64,000 nucleotides of DNA, from assembly GCF_029227915.1 (NCBI RefSeq), contig NC_079887.1, forward strand, positions 620,001-684,000, written 5' to 3'. The number at the start of each line of letters is the position of its first letter. The first letter of the stretch is position 1. Source of the DNA: Hydractinia symbiolongicarpus (lineage: Eukaryota; Cnidaria; Hydrozoa; Anthoathecata; Hydractiniidae). Both the position numbers and the translations under genes were made by a program. The notes under the pieces were generated by a model. It saw only the letters and a program-made list of their open reading frames with translations, ran no database searches and was not told where the DNA came from. Shown one piece after another: positions 38,104 through 51,608 of the stretch.

Positions 38104-39400
38104 TTGCCGGCGATTAAACTTCTTTTATTCAGCGTCTCATCAAAAATGAAAACATTTTTAAAAACTACAAGTCTCATGCGTTTTAGTGGTGAAAAAGTAA
38201 TTTATAAAATCGTTCGGGAAGTGAGTTTAATTCCTGGGTACTTTCTTTGTATACTTTTGACAGTACGGGCCCAGCCTGGGATTTACGGGAAATCGCGGGT
38301 TTTCGTTTGCCGGCGATTAAACTTCTTTTATTCAGCGTCTCATCAAAAATGAAAACATTTTTGAAAACTACAAGTCTCATGCGTTTTAGTGGTGAAAAAA
38401 TAATTTAAAAAATCGTTCGGGAAATGAGTTTACTCCCTGGGTACTTTCTTTGTATACTTTTGACTATACGGGCCGAGTCCGGGATTTACGGCAAATCGCG
38501 GATTTTCGTTTGCCGGCGAATAAACTTCTTTTATTCAGCGTCCCATCAAATATGAAAATATTTTTAAAAACTACAAGTCTCATGCGTTTAGTGGTAAAAA
38601 AATAATATAAAAAACCGTTCGGGAAATGAGTTTACTCCCTGGGTACTTTTTTTGTATACTTTTGACTATACGGGCCAAGCCCGGGATTTACGGGAAATCG
38701 CGGGTTTTCGTTTGCCGGCGATTAAACTTCTTTTATTCAGCGTCTCATCAAAAATGAAAACATTTTTAAAAACTACAAGTCTCATGCGTTTTAGTGGTGA
38801 AAAAGTAATTTAAAAAATCGTTCGGGAAATGAGTTTACTTCCTGGGTACTTTCTTTGTATACTTTTGACAATACGGGCCAAGCTTGGGATTTACGGGAAA
38901 TCGCGGGTTTTCGTTTGCCGGCGATTAAACTTCTTTTATTCAGCGTCTCATCAAAAATGAAAACATTTTTGAAAACTACAAGTCTCATGCGTTTTAGTGG
39001 TGAAAAAATAATTTAAAAAATCGTTCGGGAAATGAGTTTACTCCCTGGGTACTTTCTTTGTATAATTTTGACTATACGGGCCGAGTCCGGGATTTACGGC
39101 AAATCGCGGATTTTCGTTTGCCGGCGATTAAACTTCTTTTATTCAGCGTCCCATCAAATATGAAAATATTTTTGAAAATTACAAGTCTCATGCGTTTAGT
39201 GGTAAAAAAATAATATAAAAAACCGTTCGGGAAATGAGTTTACTCCCTGGGTACTTTTTTTGTATACTTTTGACTATACGGGCCAAGCCGGGATTTACGG
39301 GAAATCGCGGGTTTTCGTTTGCCGGCGATTAAACTTCTTTTATTCAGCGTCTTATCAAAAATGAAAACATTTTTAAAAACTACAAGTCTCATGCGTTTTA
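38104..39400 (-). repeat. Three-monomer (608 bp) tandem repeat, right array
   Basis: Two copies at a 608-bp offset, with the partly matching monomers of a third. Shared rare markers: ACGGCAAATCGCGG (about 38,488 and 39,096), CCATCAAATATG (38,543 and 39,151), AAAACCGTTCGGG (about 38,611 and 39,219) and GTACTTTTTTTGTATAC. The CCATCAAATATG monomer also occurs at 37,531, five monomers earlier. Confidence 0.78.
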
Positions 39401-39924
39401 GTGGTGAAAAAGTAATTTAAAAAATCGTTTGGGAAATGAGTTTACTCCCTGGGTACTTTCTTTGTATACTTTTGACTATACGGGCCAAGCCCGGGATTTA
39501 CGGGAAATCGCGGGTTTTCGTTTGCCGGCGATTAAACTTCTTTTATTCAGCGTCTCATCAAAAATGAAAACATTTTTAAAAACTACAAGTCTTATGCGTT
39601 TTAGTGGTGAAAAAATAATTTAAAAAATCGATCTGGAAATGAGTTTACTCCCTGGGTACTTTCTTTGTATACTTTTAACTATACGGGCCGAGTCCGGGAT
39701 TTAGGGAAATCGCAGGTTTTCGTTTGCCGGCGATTAAACTGCTTTTATTCAGCGTCTCATCAAAAATGAAAACATTTTTGAAAACTACAAGTCTCATGCG
39801 TTTTAGTGGTGAAAAAATAATTTAAAAAATCGTTCGCGAAATGAGTTTACTCCCTGGGTACTTTCTTTGTATACTTTTGACTATACGGGACAAGCCGGGA
39901 TTTACGGGAAATCGAGGGTTTTCG

Positions 39925-41280
39925 TTTGCCGGCGATTAAACTTCTTTTCTTCAGCGTCTCATCAAAAATGAAAACATTTTTAAAAACTACAAGTCTTATG
40001 GGCTTTAGTGGTGAAAAAATAATTTAAAAAATCGTTCTGGAAATGGGTTTACTCACAGGGTACTTTCTTTGTATACATTCGACTATACGTGCCAAGCCCG
40101 GGATTTACGGGAAATCGCGGGTTTTCGTATGCCGGCGATTAAACTTCTTTTATTCAGCGTCTCATCAAAAATGAAAATATTTTTGAATACTACAAGTCTC
40201 TTGCGTTTTAGTGGTGAAAAAATATTTTAAAAAATCGTTCGGGAAATGAGTTTACTCCCTGGGTACTTTCTTTGTATACTTTTGACTATACGGGCCAAGC
40301 CGGGATTTACGGGAAATCGCGGGTTTTCGTTTGCCGGCGATTAAACTTCTTTTATTCAGCGTCTCATCAAAAATGAAAACATTTTTAAAACCTACAAGTC
40401 TTATGCGTTTTAGTGGTGAAAAAATAATTTAAAAAATCGTTCTGGAAATGAGTTTACTCACAGGGTACTTTCTTTGTATACTTTCGACTATACGGGCCGA
40501 GTCCGGGATTTACGGGAAATCGCGGATTTTCGTTTGCCGGCGATTAAACTGCTTTTATTCAGCGTCTCATCAAAAATGAAAACATTTTTGAAAACTACAA
40601 GTCTCATGCGTTTTAGTGGTGAAAAAATAATTTAAAAAATCGTTCGGGAAATGAGTTTACTCCCTGGGCACTTTCTTTGTATACTTTTGACTATACGGGC
40701 CAAGCGGGGATTTACGGGAAAACGCCGGATTTCGTTTGCCGGCGATTAAACTTCTTTTCTTCAGCGTCTCATCAAAAATGAAAACATTTTTAAAAACTAC
40801 AAGTCTTATGGGCTTTAGTGGTGAAAAAATAATTTAAAAAATCGTTCTGGAAATGGGTTTACTCACAGGGTACTTTCTTTGTATACATTCGACTATACGT
40901 GCCAAGCCCGGGATTTACGGGAAATCGCGGGTTTTCGTATGCCGGCGATTAAACTTCTTTTATTCAGCGTCTCATCAAAAATGAAAATATTTTTGAATAC
41001 TACAAGTCTCTTGCGTTTTAGTGGTGAAAAAATATTTTAAAAAATCGTTCGGGAAATGAGTTTACTCCCTGGGTACTTTCTTTGTATACTTTTGACTATA
41101 CGGGCCAAGCCGGGATTTACGGGAAATCGCGGGTTTTCGTTTGCCGGCGATTAAACTTCTTTTATTCAGCGTCTCATCAAAAATGAAAACATTTTTAAAA
41201 CCTACAAGTCTTATGCTTTTTAGTGGTGAAAAAATAATTTAAAAAATCGTTCTGGTAATGAGTTTACTCACAGGGTACTT
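39925..41280 (-). repeat. Four-monomer (810 bp) tandem duplication, right array
   Basis: About 39,925-40,470 matches 40,735-41,280 at an offset of 810 bp. Shared rare markers: CTTCTTTTCTTCAGCG, CTTATGGGCTTTAG, GTTTTCGTATGCCGG (40,121 and 40,931), TTTTTGAATACTAC and CTCTTGCGTTTTAG. The copies stop matching where the first has TACTTTCGACTATACGGGCC and the second TACATTCGACTATACGGGCC. Confidence 0.82.
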
Positions 41281-42403
41281 TCTTTGTATACATTCGACTA
41301 TACGGGCCAAGCCCGGGATTTACGGGAAATCGCGGGTTTTCGTTTTCCGACGATTAAACCTCTTTCATTAAGCGTCCCATCAAAAATGAAAACATTTTTG
41401 AAAACTACAAGTCTCATGCGTTTAAGTGGTGAAAAAAAATTTAAAAAATCGTTCGGGAAATGAGTTTACTCCCTGTGTACTTTCTTTGTATACATTCGAC
41501 TATACAAGCCAAGCCCCGGATTTACGGGAAAACGCCGGATTTCGTTTGCCGGCGATTAAACCTCTTTCATTAAGCGTCTCATCAAAAATGAAAACATTTT
41601 TGACAACTACAAGTCTCATGCGTTTTAGTGGTGAAAAAATAATTTAAAAAAACGCTCGCGAAATGTGTTTACTCACAGGGTACTTTCTTTGTATACTTTC
41701 GACTATACGTGCCAAGCCCGGGATTTACGGGAAATCGCGGGTTTTCGTTTACCGGCGATTAAACTTCTTTTATTCAGCGTCTCATCAAAAATGAAAACAT
41801 TTTTGAAAACTACAAGTCTCATGCGTTTTAGTGGTGAAAATATAATTTAAAAAATCGTTTGGGAAATGAGTTTACTCCCTGGGTACTTTCTTTGTATACT
41901 TTTGACTATACGGGCCAAGCCGGGATTTACGGGAAATCGCGGGTTTTCGTTTGCCAGCGATTAAACTTCTTTTATTCAGCGTCTCATCAAAAATAAAAAC
42001 ATTTTTAAAACCTACAAGTCTTATGCGTTTTAGTGGTGAAAAATAATTTAATAAATCGTTCTGGAAATGAGTTTACTCACAGGGTACTTTCTTTGTATAC
42101 ATTCGACTATACGGGCCAAGCCCGGAATTTACGGGAAATCGCGGGTTTTCGTTTGTCGGCGATTAAACTTCTTTTATTCAGCGTCTCATCAAAAATAAAA
42201 ACATTTTTAAAACCTACAAGTCTTATGCGTTTTAGTGGTAAAAAAATAATTTAAAAAATCGTTCTGGAAATGAGTTTACTCACAGGGTACTTTCTTTGTA
42301 TACATTCGACTATACGGGCCAAGCCGGGATTTACGGGAAATCGCGGGTTTTCGTTTGCCGGCGATTAAACTTCTTTTATTCAGCGTCTCATCAAAAATAA
42401 AAA

Positions 42404-42847
42404 CATTTTTAAAACCTACAAGTCTTATGCGTTTTAGTGGTGAAAAAATAATTTAAAAAATCGTTCTGGAAATGAGTTTACTCACAGGGTACTTTCTTTG
42501 TATACATTCGACTATACGGGCCAAGCCCGGAATTTACGGGAAATCGCGGGTTTTCGTTTTCCGGCGATTAAACCTCTTTCATTAAGCGTCTCATCAAAAA
42601 TGAAAACATTTTTGAAAACTACAAGTCTCATGCGTTTTAGTTGTGAAAAAAAAATTTAAGAAATCGTTCGGGAAATAAGTTTACTCCCTGGGTACTTTCT
42701 TTGTATACATTCGACTATACGGGCCAAGCCCCGGATTTACGGGAAAACGCCGGATTTCGTTTGCCGGCGATTAAACCTCTTTCATTAAGCGTCTCATCAA
42801 AAATGAAAACATTTTTGACAACTACAAGTCTCATGCGTTTTAGTGGT
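42404..42847 (-). repeat. Mirror copy of the junction-proximal left array
   Basis: This is the best match in the - half to the sequence just left of the switch. It shares GTTTTAGTTGTG, TTTAAGAAATCG and CCCGGAATTTACGG with the reverse complement of 35,846-36,289. It is a longer counterpart than the 156-bp arm directly at the junction. The 5.87 kb between the junction and this segment (36,532-42,403, about 29 monomers) may therefore have been inserted or amplified after the inversion. That order of events is inferred. Confidence 0.82.
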
Positions 42848-43125
42848 GAAAAAATAATTTAAAAAATCGTTCGGGAAATGAGTTTACTCCCTGGGTACTT
42901 TCTTTGTATACTTTTGACTATACGGGCCAAGCCGGGATTTACGGGAAATCGCGGGTTTTCGAATGTCGGCGATTAAACTTCTTTTATTCAGCGTCTCATC
43001 AAAAATAAAAACATTTTTGAAAACTACAAGTCTCATGCGTTTTAGTGGTGAAAAAATAACTTAAAAAATCGTTCGGGAAATGAGTTTACTCCCTGGGTAC
43101 TTTCTTTGTATACTTTTGACTATAC

Positions 43126-43935
43126 GTGCCAAGCCGGGATTTACGGGAAATCGCGGGTTTTCGTTTGCCGGCGATTAAACTTCTTTTATTCAGCGTCTCA
43201 TCAAAAATGAAAACATTTTTAAAACCTACAAGTCTTATGCGTTTTAGTGGTGAAAAAATAATTTAAAAAAACCTTCTGGAAATGAGTTTACTCACAGGGT
43301 TCTTTCTTTGTGTACATTCGACTATACGGGCCAAGCCCGGGATTTACGGGAAATTGCGGGTTTTCGTTTTCCGGCGATTAAACTTCTTTTATTCAGCGTC
43401 TCATCAAAAATGAAAACATTTTTAAAACCTACAAGTCTTATGCGTTTTAGTGGTGAAAAAATAATTTAAAAAATCGTTCTGGAAATGAGTTTACTCCCTG
43501 AGTACTTTCTTTGTATACTTTTGACTATACGTGCCAAGCCGGGATTTACGGGAAATCGCGGGTTTTCGTTTACCGGCGATTAAACTTCTTTTATTCAGCG
43601 TCTCATCAAAAATGAAAACATTTTTAAAACCTACAAGTCTTATGCGTTTTAGTGGTGAAAAAATAATTTAAAAAAACCTTCTGGAAATGAGTTTACTCAC
43701 AGGGTTCTTTCTTTGTATACATTCGACTATACGGGCCAAGCCCGGGATTTACGGGAAATTGCGGGTTTTCGTTTTCCGGCGATTAAACTTCTTTTATTCA
43801 GCGTCTCATCAAAAATGAAAACATTTTTAAAACCTACAAGTCTTATGCGTTTTAGTGGTGAAAAAATAATTTAAAAAATCGTTCTGGAAATGAGTTTACT
43901 CCCTGAGTGCTTTCTTTGTATACTTTTGACTATAC
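43126..43935 (-). repeat. Two-monomer (405 bp) tandem duplication, right array
   Basis: The dimer beginning at GTGCCAAGCCGGG recurs at 43,126 and 43,531. Each copy has a monomer with AAAAAAACCTTCTGG and AGGGTTCTTTCTTTG, followed by one with GGAAATTGCGGG and CGTTTTCCGG. The second copy has CTGAGTGCTTTC where the first has CTGAGTACTTTC. Confidence 0.78.
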
Positions 43936-46789
43936 GGGCCGAGTCCGGGATTTAGGGAAATCGTAGGTTTTCGTTTTCCGGCGATTAAACTGCTTTTATT
44001 CAGCGTCTCATCAAAAATGAAAACATTTTTGAAAACTACAAGTCTCGTGCGTTTTAGTGGTGAAAAAATAATTTAAAAAATCGTTCGGGAAATGAGTTTA
44101 CTCCCTGGGTACTTTCTTTGTATACTTTTGACTATACGGGCCAAGCCGGGATTTACGGGAAATCGCGGGTTTTCGTTTGCCGGCGATTAAACTTCTTTTA
44201 TTCAGCGTCTCATCAAAAATGAAAACATTTTTAAAAACTACAAGTCTCATGCGTTTTAGTGGTGAAAAAATAATTTAAAAAATCATTCGGGAAATGAGTT
44301 TACTCCCTGGGTACTTTCTTTGTATACTTTTGACTATACCGGCCAAGCCGGGATTTACGGGAAATCGCGGGTTTTCGTTTGCCGGCGATTAAACTTCTTT
44401 TATTCAGCGTCTCATCAAAAATGAAAACATTTTTAAAAACTACAAGTCTTATGCGTTTTAGTGGTGAAAAAATAATTTAAAAAATCGTTCTGGAAATGAG
44501 TTTACTCACAGGGTACTTTCTTTGTATACATTCGACTATATGTGCCAAGCCCGGGAATTAAGGGAAATCGCGGATTTTTGTTTGTCGGCGATTAAACTTC
44601 TTTTATTCAGCGTCCCATCAAATATGAAAATATTTTTGAAAACTACAAGTCTCATGCGTTTAGTGGTAAAAAAATAATATAAAAAATCGTTCGGGAAATG
44701 AGTTTACTCCCTGGGTACTTTCTTTGTATACTTTTGACTATACGGGCCAAGCCCGGGATTTTCGGGAAATCGCGGGTTTTCGTTTGCCGTCGATTAAACT
44801 GCTTTTGTTCAGCGTCTCATCAAAAATGAAAACATTTTTAAAAACTACAAGTTTTATGCGTTTTTGTGGTGAAAAAATAATTTAAAAAATCGATCTGGAA
44901 ATGAGTTTACTCCCTGGGTACTTTCTTTGTATACTTTTGACTATACGGGCCTAGTCCGGGATTTAGGGAAATCGTAGGTTTTCGTTTGCCGGCGATTAAA
45001 CAGCTTTTATTGAGCGTCTCATCAAAAATGAAAACATTTTTGAAAACTACAAGTCTCATGCGTTTTAGTGGTGAAAAAATAATTTAAAAAATCGTTCGCG
45101 AAATGAGTTTACTCCCTGGGTACTTTCTTTGTATACTTTCGGCTATACGGGCCAAGTCGGGATTTACGGGAAATCGCGGGTTTTCGTTTGCCGGCGATTA
45201 AACTTCTTTTATTCAGCGTCTCATCAAAAATGAAAACATTTTTGAAAACTACAAGTCTCATGCGTTTTAGTGGTGAAAAAATAATTTAAAAAATCGTTCG
45301 CGAAATGAGTTTACTCACAGGGTACTTTCTTTGTATACATTCGACTATACGTGCCAAGCCCGGGATTTACGGGAAATCGCGGGTTTTCGTTTGCCGGCGA
45401 TTAAACTTCTTTTATTCAGCGTCTCATCAAAAATGAAAACATTTTTGAAAACTACAAGTCTCATGCGTTTTAGTGGTGAAAAATAAACTTAAAAAATCGT
45501 TCGGGAAATGAGTTTACTCCCTGGGTACTTTCTTTGTATACTTTTGACTATACGTGCCAAGCCGGGATTTACGGGAAATCGCGGGTTTTCGTTTGCCGGC
45601 GTTTAAACTTCTTTTATTCAGCGTCTCATCAAAAATGAAAACATTTTTAAAACCTACAAGTCTTATGCGTTTTAGTGGTGAAAAAATAATTTAAAAAAAC
45701 CTTCTGGAAATGAGTTTACTCACAGGGTTCTTTCTTTGTGTACATTCGACTATACGGGCCAAGCCCGGGATTTACGGGAAATCGCGGGTTTTCGTTTTCC
45801 GGCGATTAAACTTCTTTTATTCAGCGTCTCATCACAAATGAAAACATTTTTAAAACCTACAAGTCTTATGCGTTTTAGTGGTGAAAAAATAATTTAAAAA
45901 ATCGTTCTGGAAATGAGTTTACTCCCTGAGTACTTTCTTTGTATACTTTTGACTATACGTGCCAAGCAGGGATTTACGGGAAATCGTAGGTTTTCGTTTG
46001 CCGGCGATTAAACAGCTTTTATTCAGCGTCTCATCAAAAATGAAAACATTTTTGAAAACTACAAGTCTCATGCGTTTTAGTGGTGAAAAAATAATTTAAA
46101 AAATCGTTCGCGAATTGAGTTTACTCCCTGGGTGTTTTCTTTGTATACTTTTGACTATACGGGCCAAGCCCGGGATTTTCGGGAAATCGCGGGTTTTCGT
46201 TTGCCGTCGATTAAACTGCTTTTGTTCAGCGTCTCATCAAAAATGAAAACATTTTTAAAAACTACAAGTCTCATGGGCTTTAGTGGTGAAAAAATAATTT
46301 AAAAAATCGTTCTGGAAATGGGTTTTCTCACAGGGTACTTTCTTTGTATACATTCGACTATACGTGCCAAGCCCGGGATTTACGGGAAATCGCGGGTTTT
46401 CGTTTGCCGGCGATTAAACTTCTTTTATTCAGCGTCTCATCAAAAATGAAAACATTTTTGAAAACTACAAGTCTCATGCGTTTTAGTGGTGAAAAAATAA
46501 CTTAAAAAATCGTTCGGGAAATGAGTTTACTCCCTGGGTACTTTCTTTGTATACTTTTGACTATACGGGCCAAGCCGGGATTTACGGGAAATCGCGGGTT
46601 TTCGTTTGCCGGCGATTAAACTTCTTTTATTCAGCGTCTCATCAAAAATGAAAACATTTTTAAAACCTACAAGTCTTATGCGTTTTAGTGGTGAAAAAAT
46701 AATTTAAAAAAACCTTCTGGAAATGGGTTTACTCACAGGGTACTTTCTTTGTATACATTCGACTATACGTGCCAAGCCCGGGATTTACG

Positions 46790-48510
46790 GGAAATCGCGG
46801 GTTTTCGTTTGCCGGCGATTAAACTTCTTTTATTCAGCGTCTCATCAAAAATGAAAACATTTTTGAAAACTACAAGTCTCATGCGTTTTAGTGGTGAAAA
46901 AATAACTTAAAAAATCGTTCGGGAAATGAGTTTACTCCCTGGGTACTTTCTTTGTATGCTTTTGACTATACGTGCCAAGCCGGGATTTACGGGAAATCGC
47001 GGGTTTTCGTTTGCCGGCGATTAAACTTCTTTTATTCAGCGTCTCATCAAAAATGAAAACATTTTTAAAACCTACAAGTCTTATGCGTTTTAGTGGTGAA
47101 AAAATAATTTAAAAAAACCTTCTGGAAATGAGTTTACTCACAGGGTTCTTTCTTTGTGTACATTCGACTATACGGGCCAAGCCCGGGATTTACGGGAAAT
47201 TGCGGGTTTTCGTTTTCCGGCGATTAAACTTCTTTTATTCAGCGTCTCATCAAAAATGAAAACATTTTTAAAACCTACAAGTCTTATGCGTTTTAGTGGT
47301 GAAAAAATAATTTAAAAAATCGTTCTGGAAATGAGTTTACTCCCTGAGTGCTTTCTTTGTATACTTTTGACTATACGGGCCGAGTCCGTGATTTAGGGAA
47401 ATCGTAGGTTTTCGTTTTCCGGCGATTAAACTGCTTTTATTCAGCGTCTCATCAAAAATGAAAACATTTTTGAAAACTACAAGTCTCATGCGTTTTAGTG
47501 GTGAAAAAATAATTTAAAAAATCGTTCGGGAAATGAGTTTACTCCCTGGGTACTTTCTTTGTATACTTTTGACTATACGGGCCAAGCCGGGATTTACGGG
47601 AAATCGCGGGTTTTCGTTTGCCGGCGATTAAACTTCTTTTATTCAGCGTCTCATCAAAAATGAAAACATTTTTGAAAACTACAAGTCTCATGCGTTTTAG
47701 TGGTGAAAAAATAACTTAAAAAATCGTTCGGGAAATGAGTTTACTCCCTGGGTACTTTCTTTGTATGCTTTTGACTATACGTGCCAAGCCGGGATTTACG
47801 GGAAATCGCGGGTTTTCGTTTGCCGGCGATTAAACTTCTTTTATTCAGCGTCTCATCAAAAATGAAAACATTTTTAAAACCTACAAGTCTTATGCGTTTT
47901 AGTGGTGAAAAAATAATTTAAAAAAACCTTCTGGAAATGAGTTTACTCACAGGGTTCTTTCTTTGTGTACATTCGACTATACGGGCCAAGCCCGGGATTT
48001 ACGGGAAATTGCGGGTTTTCGTTTTCCGGCGATTAAACTTCTTTTATTCAGCGTCTCATCAAAAATGAAAACATTTTTAAAACCTACAAGTCTTATGCGT
48101 TTTAGTGGTGAAAAAATAATTTAAAAAATCGTTCTGGAAATGAGTTTACTCCCTGAGTGCTTTCTTTGTATACTTTTGACTATACGGGCCGAGTCCGTGA
48201 TTTAGGGAAATCGTAGGTTTTCGTTTTCCGGCGATTAAACTGCTTTTATTCAGCGTCTCATCAAAAATGAAAACATTTTTGAAAACTACAAGTCTCATGC
48301 GTTTTAGTGGTGAAAAAATAATTTAAAAAATCGTTCGGGAAATGAGTTTACTCCCTGGGTACTTTCTTTGTATACTTTTGACTATACGGGCCAAGCCGGG
48401 ATTTACGGGAAATCGCGGGTTTTCGTTTGCCGGCGATTAAACTTCTTTTATTCAGCGTCTCATCAAAAATGAAAACATTTTTGAAAACTACAAGTCTCAT
48501 GCGTTTTAGT
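46790..48510 (-). repeat. 809-bp tandem tetramer inside the right higher-order domain
   Basis: Two consecutive copies at an 809-bp offset, carrying GTATGCT at 46,954 and 47,763 and TGTACATTCG at 47,157 and 47,966. The match ends near 48,510, where the first copy has AATAACTTAAAAAATCG and the second AATAATTTAAAAAATCC. This is the shortest spacing of the core and looks like its minimal form. Confidence 0.8.
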
Positions 48511-51500
48511 GGTGAAAAAATAATTTAAAAAATCCTTCGGGAAATGAGTTTACTCCCTGGGTACTTTCTTTGTATACTTTTGACTATACCGGCCAAGCCG
48601 GGATTTACGGGAAATCGCGGGTTTTCGTTTGCCGGCGATTAAACTTCTTTTATTCAGCGTCTCATCAAAAATGAAAACATTTTTAAAAACTACAAGTCTT
48701 ATGCGTTTTAGTGGTGAAAAAATAATTTAAAAAATCGATCTGGAAATGAGTTTACTCCCTGGGTACTTTCTTTGTATACTTTTGACTAACGGGCCTAGTC
48801 CGGGATTTAGGGAAATCGTAGGTTTTCGTTTGCCGGTGATTAAACAGCTTTTATTCAGCGTCTCATCAAAAATGAAAACATTTTTGAAAACTACAAGTCT
48901 CATGCGTTTTAGTGGTGAAAAAATAACTTAAAAAATCGTTCGGGAAATGAGTTTACTCCCTGGGTACTTTCTTTGTATACTTTTGACTATACGGGCCAAG
49001 CCGGGATTTACGGGAAATCGCGGGTTTTCGTTTGCCGGCGATTAAACTTCTTTTATTCAGCGTCTCATCAAAAATGAAAACATTTTTAAAACCTACAAGT
49101 CTTATGCGTTTTAGTGGTGAAAAAATAATTTAAAAAAACCTTCTGGAAATGGGTTTACTCACAGGGTACTTTCTTTGTATACATTCGACTATACGTGCCA
49201 AGCCCGGGATTTACGGGAAATCGCGGGTTTTCGTTTGCCGGCGATTAAACTTCTTTTATTCAGCGTCTCATCAAAAATGAAAACATTTTTGAAAACTACA
49301 AGTCTCATGCGTTTTAGTGGTGAAAAAATAACTTAAAAAATCGTTCGGGAAATGAGTTTACTCCCTGGGTACTTTCTTTGTATGCTTTTGACTATACGTG
49401 CCAAGCCGGGATTTACGGGAAATCGCGGGTTTTCGTTTGCCGGCGATTAAACTTCTTTTATTCAGCGTCTCATCAAAAATGAAAACATTTTTAAAACCTA
49501 CAAGTCTTATGCGTTTTAGTGGTGAAAAAATAATTTAAAAAAACCTTCTGGAAATGAGTTTACTCACAGGGTTCTTTCTTTGTGTACATTCGACTATACG
49601 GGCCAAGCCCGGGATTTACGGGAAATTGCGGGTTTTCGTTTTCCGGCGATTAAACTTCTTTTATTCAGCGTCTCATCAAAAATGAAAACATTTTTAAAAC
49701 CTACAAGTCTTATGCGTTTTAGTGGTGAAAAAATAATTTAAAAAATCGTTCTGGAAATGAGTTTACTCCCTGAGTGCTTTCTTTGTATACTTTTGACTAT
49801 ACGGGCCGAGTCCGTGATTTAGGGAAATCGTAGGTTTTCGTTTTCCGGCGATTAAACTGCTTTTATTCAGCGTCTCATCAAAAATGAAAACATTTTTGAA
49901 AACTACAAGTCTCATGCGTTTTAGTGGTGAAAAAATAATTTAAAAAATCGTTCGGGAAATGAGTTTACTCCCTGGGTACTTTCTTTGTATACTTTTGACT
50001 ATACGGGCCTAGTCGGGGATTTAGGGAAATCGTAGGTTTTCGTTTGCCGGCGATTAAACAGCTTTTATTCAGCGTCTAATCAAAAATGAAAACATTTTTG
50101 AAAACTACAAGTCTCATGCGTTTTAGTGGTGAAAAAATAACTTAAAAAATCGTTCGGGAAATGAGTTTACTCCCTGGTTTTATTCTTTGTATACTTTTGA
50201 CTATACGGGCCAAGCCGGGATTTACGGGAAATCGCGGGTTTTCGTTTGCCGGCGATTAAACTTCTTTTATTCAGCGTCTCATCAAAAATGAAAACATTTT
50301 TAAAACCTACAAGTCTTATGCGTTTTAGTGGTGAAAAAATAATTTAAAAAAACCTTCTGGAAATGGGTTTACTCACAGGGTACTTTCTTTGTATACATTC
50401 GACTATACGTGCCAAGCCCGGGATTTACGGGAAATCGCGGGTTTTCGTTTGCCGGCGATTAAACTTCTTTTATTCAGCGTCTCATCAAAAATGAAAACAT
50501 TTTTGAAAACTACAAGTCTCATGCGTTTTAGTGGTGAAAAAATAACTTAAAAAATCGTTCGGGAAATGAGTTTACTCCCTGGGTACTTTCTTTGTATGCT
50601 TTTGACTATACGTGCCAAGCCGGGATTTACGGGAAATCGCGGGTTTTCGTTTGCCGGCGATTAAACTTCTTTTATTCAGCGTCTCATCAAAAATGAAAAC
50701 ATTTTTAAAACCTACAAGTCTTATGCGTTTTAGTGGTGAAAAAATAATTTAAAAAAACCTTCCGGAAATGAGTTTACTCACAGGGTTCTTTCTTTGTGTA
50801 CATTCGACTATACGGGCCAAGCCCGGGATTTACGGGAAATTGCGGGTTTTCGTTTTCCGGCGATTAAACTTCTTTTATTCAGCGTCTCATCAAAAATGAA
50901 AACATTTTTAAAACCTACAAGTCTTATGCGTTTTAGTGGTGAAAAAATAATTTAAAAAATCGTTCTGGAAATGAGTTTACTCCCTGAGTGCTTTCTTTGT
51001 ATACTTTTGACTATACGGGCCGAGTCCGTGATTTAGGGAAATCGTAGGTTTTCGTTTTCCGGCGATTAAACTGCTTTTATTCAGCGTCTCATCAAAAATG
51101 AAAACATTTTTGAAAACTACAAGTCTCATGCGTTTTAGTGGTGAAAAAATAATTTAAAAAATCGTTCGGGAAATGAGTTTACTCCCTGGGTACTTTCTTT
51201 GTATACTTTTGACTATACGGGCCAAGCCGGGATTTACGGGAAATCGCGGGTTTTCGTTTGCCGGCGATTAAACTTCTTTTATTCAGCGTCTCATCAAAAA
51301 TGAAAACATTTTTGAAAACTACAAGTCTCATGCGTTTTAGTGGTGAAAAAATAATTTAAAAAATCCTTCGGGAAATGAGTTTACTCCCTGGGTACTTTCT
51401 TTGTATACTTTTGACTATACCGGCCAAGCCGGGATTTACGGGAAATCGCGGGTTTTCGTTTGCCGGCGATTAAACTTCTTTTATTCAGCGTCTCATCAAA

Positions 51501-51608
51501 AATGAAAACATTTTTAAAAACTACAAGTCTCATGCGTTTTAGTGGTGAAAAAATAACTTAAAAAATCGTTCGGGAAATGAGTTTACTCCCTGGGTACTTT
51601 CTTTGTAT

